Source: SB25 sp029560875 (GTDB lineage Bacteria; Bacteroidota; Bacteroidia; Bacteroidales; Tenuifilaceae). Taken from it: a stretch of 64,000 nt of DNA. The position numbers were made by a program, and so were the translations under genes. Location: the NCBI GenBank assembly GCA_035388225.1, contig DAOOPM010000014.1, positions 23,053 to 87,052 on the forward strand, given 5' to 3'. The notes under the pieces are model-generated. The model saw only the letters and a program-made list of their open reading frames with translations, searched no databases and was not told the DNA's origin. Below are positions 35,555 to 43,450 of the stretch, piece after piece (the first letter of the stretch is position 1; the number at the start of each line of letters is the position of its first letter).

Positions 35555-37015
35555 TTATTTTCTGAAACCACTTGACATAATATACTTTCTTTTAACTAGT
35601 CTATTGCTGATAAATCCGACAAGTTGCCTATGAAGCAGAATTGCAATTGCACCAATAAGACCTACTCCGAAAAAGCCAAACTCTTCCATTCCAATCAAAC
35701 TGAAAATTAAATAAATAATCATTGGGATACCAAACAATGGAATCATCATAAGAAAATGATGTGCCCCTGTACCTTGGTAATTCATAAATTGGCTTCGGCC
35801 TAAATCGATGCTTGAACTGCTAAATGTACCAGAGAAGAATACTAATATGGAGGTTATTCCAACATTATAGAGCACAATTGCAGTGTTTATGAGCGCAATT
35901 TTTGAATCTATAAATGCGTAAGGGAGCGTTACCAAATAACTCGCCACACACATTATTGCAAATAGGTAATACTTTGCCAAAACAAAGTTGAAGGTGGATA
36001 TCCTATGAACTAAGAACATATCATAAAATGAACTTTCCCACGAAAACGCATACTGATAGAAAAACATTGCAAGGTTGGAGGTAAGGAATATCCCTACAAA
36101 CGTCAACATATACGGGCTATTCAAATATTGGTCGTTGTAAAAGATAAATCCATACAGCAAGAAAAAAATACTGAGATAAAAAACAGATTTTGGGCGTTTA
36201 TTCCTGAATATCAACTTCAACTCTGAGCCAATTAGCGTTCCAATCAACCCGTAGTTTGACAAAAACTGGAATGAGGTCGATTTTGCATTGTTCTGCTTCT
36301 CAACCCCCTCAATGTATGCATTCCTTCTTAGCAACTCGTAAGCAAAAAAATACGACGCTATTGCCAACACAACAGGGAGTAAAGCAAATAGAGCGGTTTG
36401 GCTCAGCAAGCCAAGCGCATTGCTATACAATGATGATACAGAGATGATTTTTGCAATATCGAGGTAGATAAATATTGACAGGGCAACTATCCACAGTATA
36501 ACCAACAGTGGCTTCTTTACAAAATACTTCTTCGCGGTAAAATTTAAGAAGTTATTAAAAGCAATAAACGATATTACCGACACAATCCACGAAACACTGT
36601 ATAAAGGCGTTTGCGTGCTTAAAACAACCTTAAAGAAAAAAGGTAAAATTAAAAGCAGCGCAAAGAGGTTGAGAAAGTTAAACACACTCCGCACCAAAGG
36701 GAAATGCAACAAAGTACTCTTCTTTACTGGCAGTGCTAAATAGGGCTGAATTGACATTACGGGTAATTGCTGCAAAAAGAAACGAATTACAATATCGAAC
36801 CCGAAGTAGTAGAACAACAAACGGTTAAATGCCGCCAATACATCCTGATTTGGGAATAGCTCAGCAACAATTTTATCGGCAAAAAAGCCAAGCATCAGAA
36901 TATTTAACGCAAGGTAAATACCAATAAAGCCTAAAAGAATATTGATAAAAATGCTTTTTTGCCAAAAGGGAGACCGTAATTTCTCCTTCCAAAAATGAAT
37001 TAATAATTGATACAT
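35555..37015 (-). CDS. DUF5687 family membrane protein (ABC permease partner)
   Basis: 486 residues with about 12 hydrophobic segments. It matches the DUF5687 family seen in Bacteroidota beside single ABC ATPases; the start MYQLLIHFWKEKLRSPFWQKS is typical. It is inferred to be the permease of an ABC-2-like transporter with the downstream ATPase. The cargo is unknown. A -7/-33 promoter pair lies about 45-75 bases upstream. Confidence 0.85.
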   Translation of the reverse strand: MYQLLIHFWKEKLRSPFWQKSIFINILLGFIGIYLALNILMLGFFADKIVAELFPNQDVLAAFNRLLFYYFGFDIVIRFFLQQLPVMSIQPYLALPVKKSTLLHFPLVRSVFNFLNLFALLLILPFFFKVVLSTQTPLYSVSWIVSVISFIAFNNFLNFTAKKYFVKKPLLVILWIVALSIFIYLDIAKIISVSSLYSNALGLLSQTALFALLPVVLAIASYFFAYELLRRNAYIEGVEKQNNAKSTSFQFLSNYGLIGTLIGSELKLIFRNKRPKSVFYLSIFFLLYGFIFYNDQYLNSPYMLTFVGIFLTSNLAMFFYQYAFSWESSFYDMFLVHRISTFNFVLAKYYLFAIMCVASYLVTLPYAFIDSKIALINTAIVLYNVGITSILVFFSGTFSSSSIDLGRSQFMNYQGTGAHHFLMMIPLFGIPMIIYLIFSLIGMEEFGFFGVGLIGAIAILLHRQLVGFISNRLVKRKYIMSSGFRK

Positions 37016-37060
37016 AGACGTTTTTTAATAATCATTTTTAAAGATTTCAATTTATGTAAT

Positions 37061-37089
37061 CAAAGATAATATTTTTAATATCGCTCAAA
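37061..37089 (-). promoter_or_regulatory. Promoter for the DUF5687-ABC-kinase operon
   Basis: Minus-strand TTTG (37086-37089), 17 bases, then TATCTTTG (37061-37068). The -7 is a full match; the spacer is slightly shorter than usual. Confidence 0.45.
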
Positions 37090-37110
37090 CATTGAAGTAT
37101 ATTAAAGACT

Positions 37111-37151
37111 CTTAAAAAAAGTTACCCCGCTCTAACGAACGGGGCAACTTT
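37111..37151 (-). terminator. Terminator of the phosphomannomutase gene
   Basis: Minus-strand stem AAAGTTGCCCCG / CGGGGTAACTTT (12 bp with one G-U pair, 37118-37129 and 37140-37151) followed by a T run (A run 37114-37120 on the plus strand). Confidence 0.85.
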
Positions 37152-37168
37152 AACTATTTATTTGAAGT

Positions 37169-37210
37169 CTTCCTGCTTCCAACTTTCTACTTCCAACTTA
37201 CTACTTAATA
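37169..37210. repeat. Heptanucleotide array (CTTCCTG/CTTCCAA type)
   Basis: Six consecutive seven-base units: CTTCCTG, CTTCCAA, CTTTCTA, CTTCCAA, CTTACTA, CTTAATA. The array runs into the last codons of the phosphomannomutase gene, whose stop codon is at 37201-37203. Confidence 0.7.
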
Positions 37211-38544
37211 CTATTAATAATCTCCTTAGCCTTGCTTACCTTCTCGTCCAACATTGCAGTTGTTTTTGCCTCGGCAATAAAACGCAGGTAGGGTTCTGTG
37301 TTCGAAGGGCGAATGTTGAACCACCAATCGGGGAACTCAACACGGTAACCATCAAAATCGTACGAAGCGGTTGGCTTTTCGCTATTGATAAAGAAATCGC
37401 GAACGGCATCCATAGCCTCACGTTTCTTCTCAATCTTGAAGTTGATTTCACCAGAATTGGCGTAGGTCTCAATCTTATCGATAATTTGCGATAGCGATTT
37501 TCCTTGAGCCTTCATCTTGCTCACCACATTCAGGATAAGAATACAGGCCAACATACCAGAATCAGAATAGAAGAAATCGCGGAAATAGTAGTGACCAGCA
37601 AGTTCACCACCGTAAATTCCATCAATCTCGCGAAGTTTCTTGGCTGCAAAAGCACGTCCCACTCTCCAAGTATGCATATTTGCACCCATTGGTGTTAGAT
37701 ACTCGCCAACAGCCTTTGATGTTCTAATATCCTGTAATACATTACCTTTCAATCCTTTTTCCTCAAGGAAGTAATGACCCAAAAGACCAATCATAAGGTC
37801 GGGAGATATAAAGCGGGCATTCTCATCCACAAACATAACACGGTCGCCATCGCCATCGAAAATGATACCCAAATCGCACTTATGCTTGCGAACAAGATTC
37901 TGCAAATCAACAACGTTTTCTGGAACTAATGGATTTGCCTCATGATTTGGGAATGTACCATCCAACTCATCGTATAGGTAAACGGGAGTATGACCAAGAA
38001 TATCTTTGATAATTAGCGCAGCCATACCATTAGAACAGTCTATACCAACTGACAAATTGGAGTAATCGCGCTTGAATCCATTAAGGAAGGCAATGTACTC
38101 CTGCTTTATATTGTGCTCAACAATTTTCCCTTTCTTAGCAACAGGAACAACGGGTGTGGTTTTAACCTTCTCCTCAATAAACTTAAGGCCGGTATCGTAA
38201 CCAACAGGCTCAGCATTCTCGCGCGACACCTTCATTCCATTGTATTCACGAGGATTGTGCGAAGCAGTAATTTGAACCGAAGCGTTGAAATTTCCTTTTG
38301 CTGTTGCGTAGTAAACCATTGGAGTGGTTGATAAACCAAGGTTATACACATCGGCGCCAGCATCGGTAATACCACGGGTTAAGTTCTCGTAAATCTCATC
38401 GGACGATTCACGTGCATCTCTACCAACTAAAACCTTATCGGTTTTAAGTAATTCAACCAAAAAGAAACCAATTTTATAAGCATCGTCCTTGTTAAAGTCC
38501 TTATTGTAAATCCCCCGAATGTCGTACGCGTGAAATGCTCCCAT
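37201..38544 (-). CDS. manB: Phosphomannomutase/phosphoglucomutase
   Basis: 447 residues, cytoplasmic. Interconverts hexose 6-phosphate and 1-phosphate for nucleotide-sugar synthesis. The phosphoserine loop is TASHNP near residue 95, the metal site is DGDGDR near 231, the sugar-binding loop is GGELAGH and the phosphate-binding loop is RPSNTEPY near 415. Size fits the AlgC/ManB group. A -7-like TATTTTTG lies at 38585-38592. Which sugar it prefers cannot be told; the symbol is therefore tentative. Confidence 0.94.
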   Translation of the reverse strand: MGAFHAYDIRGIYNKDFNKDDAYKIGFFLVELLKTDKVLVGRDARESSDEIYENLTRGITDAGADVYNLGLSTTPMVYYATAKGNFNASVQITASHNPREYNGMKVSRENAEPVGYDTGLKFIEEKVKTTPVVPVAKKGKIVEHNIKQEYIAFLNGFKRDYSNLSVGIDCSNGMAALIIKDILGHTPVYLYDELDGTFPNHEANPLVPENVVDLQNLVRKHKCDLGIIFDGDGDRVMFVDENARFISPDLMIGLLGHYFLEEKGLKGNVLQDIRTSKAVGEYLTPMGANMHTWRVGRAFAAKKLREIDGIYGGELAGHYYFRDFFYSDSGMLACILILNVVSKMKAQGKSLSQIIDKIETYANSGEINFKIEKKREAMDAVRDFFINSEKPTASYDFDGYRVEFPDWWFNIRPSNTEPYLRFIAEAKTTAMLDEKVSKAKEIINSIK

Positions 38545-38657
38545 ATTTTTTCGAATTAATAGTTACACAATATTCAATTGGCCTCAAAAATATAATTTTT
38601 TGCTAAGAAAATAAAAAAATATAGTACAACTAGTTTAAATCTTCACCAATTCAAAAA

Positions 38658-41600
38658 CTATTCAACCTCAACCAGCGCTCCATTATCAACATACCAGATA
38701 TATCCTTTCACATCAGCATAATTCATTCCTTTGATTAGCTGCATATAGTTCTGAACCTGCTTTTGATGCTTGGGTAGCTGCTCTCCAAATTTGTAATCAA
38801 CCACAATTGCTTGGTTATCGCGTATCATTATTCTGTCGGGTCGATAAATTGCAGCACCTTTGGTTAGGATTTCGCTTTCAGTTTTCACTGTCCAACTGCC
38901 CGAAAACCAATCCGAAAAGGGTTGGTTTTCCAGAACTTTGCTCACGTTTTGCCGCAACAGCTCAACCTGCGATTCCGTTATAACACCCTCGTTTTTAATC
39001 GAGTAAAGCGCATTCTCAACATCATCTGTAGTGATAATCATTGAGAAGAGTCTATGCATCAGTTTTCCATGCTCAATGCCTGCTACAATTTTTGATTCCT
39101 CCTCCTTGAAAAACTCCGATGCTTCTAACTGCTGAGCAATTTTCAGCGGTTTTGTGCTAACCGAATAGCTTTCCAGAATCCAAACCTCCTCATCGTCATC
39201 TTTTTTCTTCTTTTCTGCTTTGGTTTGAGGTGTTCCAAATGAGTACTCCTTTACAGCAATTGGGTTTTCATAATCTTCAATTTCACTCTCTACCTCTTTA
39301 GCATTAAGATGTGCAAGCGGTGACAGGATGATATCGGAGGTGTTTTTTGCATCATCATTTACTTTAAGGGTGCTAACAAACACGTAGAGTTCGTCCTCAG
39401 GGCGAGTAAATGCAACGTATAGCATATTTATGCTATCAACCATTGTTTGCACCTTTTCCTCAAGGAAAACTCCCTTAAAATCGCTCTCGCCAAGATGCTT
39501 TACGTAGGAAATTGGGTATAAAGGATATTTGGAGTAGGGCTCTTTTTCTGCATTTAACCATAACAATTTCTTCGAATCCAACTTAAAGATATCGATACTA
39601 GCATAAGGAACAATAACTATCGGAAACTGCAATCCTTTCGATTTGTGAATTGTCATAATATTGATTGCATCGCCACTCTCGGGCATTGTAAGTGCAAGGC
39701 TTCCCTTTTTTTCCTCCCACCATTCCACAAAGTATGGCAATGATGCTGCTCCAATCCTCGATATCTCAATAATCTGTTCGTGTAACACTGCCAGGTACGG
39801 TAGTTCCTTTGTTATGCCTTGCAGGTTATAACGCTGAAGAATTGACTCGAACATCGAAACTAATGGCAAATTTCGCAAACCACTTAACCATTGCTTCTCA
39901 GCATCAACATCAAAATTTAAGAATGTGTACTCCCAATCGATGCCTTGCTCTGCAATTACCATTACCTCCTTTGATAGTATTGCAGCCGAAAGTGTATCGG
40001 TTGAATTAAGAATCAGCCTCATTGCAGCAACGCAAAGTTGCACTGCGTGCGAGGCACTTAACTGCAATGCATCCTGGCTTACCACGTTGAAAAGGTGAGC
40101 CTTTTCGGGATATTTATGTTTAAGCGATAGAAGAATATCGGCAATCCGCTTTCCCTCGCTCTTTTTGCGAACTAGAATTGCAATATCGCCAATACTGTAA
40201 CCCCGATTAACCAAATCGGGAATCAACTTCTCGAACTTTTGAAGCAAAAGCTCGTCCTCAACATCATCCTTATTGGTTGAATAGTGCGTAATTTCAACAA
40301 AACCTGAAGTTTTATCGGAATACTTGCATTCCTGCGTAGGATTCTCGTACGCTTTCGACACTAGCGCAAGCAACTCGTCCGATATATCATCGCCACAAAG
40401 ATTCTTGGTCCAATCAATCAGGAATTGTGAAGTTTTCGTAAAGAAATTATTGTTGAACTCAACAATTTGGTATAGGCTTCGGTGATTCTTTGTGAGGTTC
40501 CGGGCATCAACCGAGAAATCGTTCTCAATTTGGTTGGCAAGAATACGCCAATCACTATTTCGCCAACGGTAAATGGCCTGCTTAACATCGCCCACCACCA
40601 TACTGAACTCGTTCTGCGCCAGACTATTCCCAATAAGCGGTTTAAAGTTGTGCCACTGAATTACCGATGTATCCTGAAACTCATCGAGCATAAAGCAATC
40701 GTAGCGTGTACCTATCTTCTCGTACACAAAGGGAGCATCGTTTCCTTTTATAAATTCGCGAAGCAATGGGCCACTATCGGCCAGAATCATTGCATTCTCC
40801 TCTGCCAAAATCTCCTTAACCTTATCGCGGATATCGTTGAAAACAGTTAATGTGTCCAAATTTTTGCTTACCGATAACGCTGTGTAGTACTCGGTTTTGT
40901 TATTCTCCATATACTGAACAACCGCCAAAAGTTGAGAATGATAACTTTTGGCAATATTCTCCAAAAGTAACCCTGCTCGTCCCAGATTCTTCTTCACAAA
41001 ATCTTTGCTAACCCAATTATCGCCATCTGGTGTTTCAAGAGCATCAAGGGTACGCTTTCCAACCTCAAAAATCTCATTATATGGCTTAAATTTTGCGCAC
41101 TTTGAAATAAAACCGTAAACACCAGAGTTCTTGTTCGAAAAATCATCAATAGAGAAACCATTCTTGGCAATATCTTCTACTAAAGCCTTTCCTCTGGAAC
41201 CTATCTCGTTGGCAATTTCATCAATTTTAGCCTTGGAGTAATCGGCAATGGCCGTAATAAGCTCCTTGCTACCCATTAACTCCAGTTGCTCCTTGCTAAG
41301 CAAGCGGAACGGCTCTGAGTAAAGATTCATCCCCAGACCAATTAGCATTTTTCGGATATCGGGACTTTTGTCTTCCTCCAGTTGCTCGTAAATCATACCT
41401 TGGAAACGCTCAAATAGCGCCACATCCTCGGAGCTGCTGTCGAGTAAACGGTCAACAGCCTTTTCTACAATGGACTCGTACTCCAAGCGTAAATCGTTGT
41501 TACCATGAAAACCAATCTCCCAGAGCAAATTCTGAATAACCCGCTGCACAAAACTATCGATTGTGCTAACGCTAAACATTGAGTAATCGTGAAGGATGTT

Positions 41601-41879
41601 GGATAGAGCCTCTTTAGCCTTAAACTGGATAGTTTCCTTTGTAAGTCCTGTTTCTGCAATAATCACCTCGAGCATTCCGGGCTCATTGCCATTGGCTAAG
41701 CCGTAGAGTTTGAATAGAATTCGCTCCTTCATCTCAGCTGTAGCCTTGTTAGTAAATGTAACCGCCAATATTTTTTTGTATGATAATGGGTCAACCACCA
41801 CCATTTTTATATACTCAGCGGCCAACCTAAAGGTCTTACCTGAACCAGCAGAGGCTTTATATACAACTAGTTTGCTCAT
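38658..41879 (-). CDS. AddA/RecB-like UvrD helicase with C-terminal nuclease domain
   Basis: 1073 residues. Walker A is ASAGSGKTF at residues 9-17, later superfamily-1 motifs include LDEFQDTS (motif II), VGDVKQAIYRWR (III) and NIMTIHKSKGLQFP (V), and the C-terminus carries a PD-(D/E)XK nuclease with VDYKFGE near residue 1038. This is the architecture of AddA, the motor-nuclease of the AddAB double-strand-break repair complex. AddB, which usually lies beside it, is absent from the window. Downstream of mnmD on the same strand with an 83-base gap. Confidence 0.93.
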   Translation of the reverse strand: MSKLVVYKASAGSGKTFRLAAEYIKMVVVDPLSYKKILAVTFTNKATAEMKERILFKLYGLANGNEPGMLEVIIAETGLTKETIQFKAKEALSNILHDYSMFSVSTIDSFVQRVIQNLLWEIGFHGNNDLRLEYESIVEKAVDRLLDSSSEDVALFERFQGMIYEQLEEDKSPDIRKMLIGLGMNLYSEPFRLLSKEQLELMGSKELITAIADYSKAKIDEIANEIGSRGKALVEDIAKNGFSIDDFSNKNSGVYGFISKCAKFKPYNEIFEVGKRTLDALETPDGDNWVSKDFVKKNLGRAGLLLENIAKSYHSQLLAVVQYMENNKTEYYTALSVSKNLDTLTVFNDIRDKVKEILAEENAMILADSGPLLREFIKGNDAPFVYEKIGTRYDCFMLDEFQDTSVIQWHNFKPLIGNSLAQNEFSMVVGDVKQAIYRWRNSDWRILANQIENDFSVDARNLTKNHRSLYQIVEFNNNFFTKTSQFLIDWTKNLCGDDISDELLALVSKAYENPTQECKYSDKTSGFVEITHYSTNKDDVEDELLLQKFEKLIPDLVNRGYSIGDIAILVRKKSEGKRIADILLSLKHKYPEKAHLFNVVSQDALQLSASHAVQLCVAAMRLILNSTDTLSAAILSKEVMVIAEQGIDWEYTFLNFDVDAEKQWLSGLRNLPLVSMFESILQRYNLQGITKELPYLAVLHEQIIEISRIGAASLPYFVEWWEEKKGSLALTMPESGDAINIMTIHKSKGLQFPIVIVPYASIDIFKLDSKKLLWLNAEKEPYSKYPLYPISYVKHLGESDFKGVFLEEKVQTMVDSINMLYVAFTRPEDELYVFVSTLKVNDDAKNTSDIILSPLAHLNAKEVESEIEDYENPIAVKEYSFGTPQTKAEKKKKDDDEEVWILESYSVSTKPLKIAQQLEASEFFKEEESKIVAGIEHGKLMHRLFSMIITTDDVENALYSIKNEGVITESQVELLRQNVSKVLENQPFSDWFSGSWTVKTESEILTKGAAIYRPDRIMIRDNQAIVVDYKFGEQLPKHQKQVQNYMQLIKGMNYADVKGYIWYVDNGALVEVE

Positions 41880-41962
41880 TTATTGGAATGATTTTCACAA
41901 TCAATAAAGATAGTTGTTTTTGCTGACAGTTTTGAGTTGAAGTTTGAAAGTGAACAATACAA

Positions 41963-42628
41963 TTATTTCACAGCCCTTAAGATATGCCTTTTGCCAGGAG
42001 GTCCTGCTAGTCGCTCGACCCTGAACCCAGCAGCCCGAAGGGCTTGTTTCACAATTCCCTTTGACGAGTATGTTACCAAAACGCCACCAACAGAAAGGGA
42101 ACTGAAGAGTTTCTGGAACATCTCAACACTCCACATCTCAGGTTGGTCGTCGGGAGCAAAGGCATCAAAGTAAATTAGGCTGAAATTTTCTACAGGAATC
42201 CACTTGGTAAAATCCTCATTAACCTTACAAATCCTAAAGGTTTGATTTATTTCAATAGATGAATTCCACTCTGCAAGCATAATCCTACTCCAACACTCAG
42301 CAACTTCGGGGTTTAATATCTGGCTGTAATTCAAATCCTTGATTTGCTTTTCCGTAATTGGATATAGTTCAAGTCCGGTATAGAGTGTTTCAACGCCACT
42401 AATTAATGATTCGCTAGCTGTTAGCGCAGCATTCAGCCCAGTTCCTAGTCCAATTTCTAAGATTGAAATCTGCTTTAACGCACCCGATAGATGCTTAAAG
42501 CCCGAATTGATAAAGATATGCTGCGACTCTGTTAACGCTCCATTCATAGAATGGTAGTAGGCTCCGTGAATTTTGGAGAAAAGGGTATGCGAGCCATCGG
42601 CTGTGAGAATGGATTTTTGTTTTTGCAT
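41963..42628 (-). CDS. mnmD: MnmD, tRNA (5-aminomethyl-2-thiouridine) methyltransferase
   Basis: 221 residues from the ATG at 42628 (MQKQKSILTADGSHTLFS), which is the usual family start; the frame extends seven codons further. SAM-binding motif ILEIGLGTGLNAAL, then YFDAFAPDDQPEMWS and a C-terminal GPPGKRHILRA. It is the methyltransferase half of MnmC without the FAD oxidase half, which makes the mnm5 group at tRNA position 34. A full -7 element lies five bases before the start, which would make the mRNA nearly leaderless. Confidence 0.93.
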   Translation of the reverse strand: MQKQKSILTADGSHTLFSKIHGAYYHSMNGALTESQHIFINSGFKHLSGALKQISILEIGLGTGLNAALTASESLISGVETLYTGLELYPITEKQIKDLNYSQILNPEVAECWSRIMLAEWNSSIEINQTFRICKVNEDFTKWIPVENFSLIYFDAFAPDDQPEMWSVEMFQKLFSSLSVGGVLVTYSSKGIVKQALRAAGFRVERLAGPPGKRHILRAVK

Positions 42629-42632
42629 TCTG

Positions 42633-42640
42633 CAAAGGTA
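42633..42640 (-). promoter_or_regulatory. -7 element next to the mnmD start codon
   Basis: Minus-strand TACCTTTG fits TAnnTTTG. Transcription starting about seven bases downstream would begin at or near the ATG at 42628. No -33 element is evident. Confidence 0.35.
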
Positions 42641-42721
42641 ACTAAGCACTAAATACTAGTAATTTGTAGTCAAAATTAATTAAATTGCACATAAACTTCA
42701 TGTTTTATCATCACTTAATTG

Positions 42722-42743
42722 GATATGTATTTTTTTGCATATC
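42722..42743. promoter_or_regulatory. Putative operator upstream of the transhydrogenase-like operon
   Basis: Near-palindrome GATATGnA-N6-TnCATATC containing a run of seven Ts, lying 109 bases before the NuoE-like start. It shares the word TATGnATTTTTTTGCATATC with the site at 58720-58747 between modE and pruA, differing at one base. Suggested to bind the same regulator. Confidence 0.45.
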
Positions 42744-42852
42744 ACATAACATATATATTGAAATATCATCAAAAAATGCTTTTTTTGTAAATGTTTAGAC
42801 AAATTTCTGCAAGCAAACAACCTTCTTATTAATCAAATAATTAACCTCTGCG

Positions 42853-43380
42853 ATGCGCATACAGAGAATTAGCAACAATGTAGATACTGTTGAAATTGAC
42901 GGTGAAGTCGACCTATCGCTAATAATGCCGTTAATCAACAAGTATCGTGGCAAAAAAGGTAGTCTTATACCGTTACTTCAGGGTGTTCAAACAGTTTATG
43001 GGTATATACCTAAAAGCGCCTTTGAACTTTTAGCAAAGGAAACAGAACTTACCCTAAGCGATATGTACGGTGTCGCTACTTTCTATGCTCAATTTAGATT
43101 AAAGCCTGTAGGCAAAATTGTAGTGAAAGTTTGTCACGGAACAGCCTGCCACGTTCAAGGTGCCGATGCAATATCCACCGCAATAAAGGATGCATTGGGC
43201 GTTGAAGATGGCGGCACAACACCCGACAGACTTTTCACGCTGGAAACAGTAGCATGTTTAGGTTGTTGCTCTCTTGCCCCAGTTATGATGATTGGAGAGG
43301 AGACCTTCGGCAAACTTACAGGAAGTTCTGCCGTGAAAATAATCAAGGAAATCCGAATTAGGGAAAGCCAAAATAAATAG
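42853..43380 (+). CDS. NuoE-like [2Fe-2S] subunit of an NAD(P)-dependent flavoprotein complex
   Basis: 175 residues. A helical N-terminus leads to a thioredoxin-like ferredoxin domain with ligands Cys94, Cys99, Cys135 and Cys139 (VCHGTAC and ACLGCC). It corresponds to the 24-kDa NuoE/HndA/HydC type subunit. It is the first gene of an operon with a NuoF-like protein and a very large flavoprotein, so it probably passes electrons at the NADH site of that complex rather than in respiratory complex I, none of whose membrane subunits are here. Confidence 0.95.
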   Translation: MRIQRISNNVDTVEIDGEVDLSLIMPLINKYRGKKGSLIPLLQGVQTVYGYIPKSAFELLAKETELTLSDMYGVATFYAQFRLKPVGKIVVKVCHGTACHVQGADAISTAIKDALGVEDGGTTPDRLFTLETVACLGCCSLAPVMMIGEETFGKLTGSSAVKIIKEIRIRESQNK

Positions 43381-43383
43381 TTT

Positions 43384-43439
43384 ATAGTTGTTCGTTGAAA
43401 GTTGATGTGCCCAAACCCTTAACTTTTAACCTTTAACTC
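43384..43439. repeat. Heptanucleotide array between NuoE-like and NuoF-like genes
   Basis: Eight seven-base units: ATAGTTG, TTCGTTG, AAAGTTG, ATGTGCC, CAAACCC, TTAACTT, TTAACCT, TTAACTC. The core word changes from GTTG to TTAAC within the array while the seven-base phase is kept. It fills the gap between the two genes. Confidence 0.65.
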
Positions 43440-43450
43440 ATCACATAATT

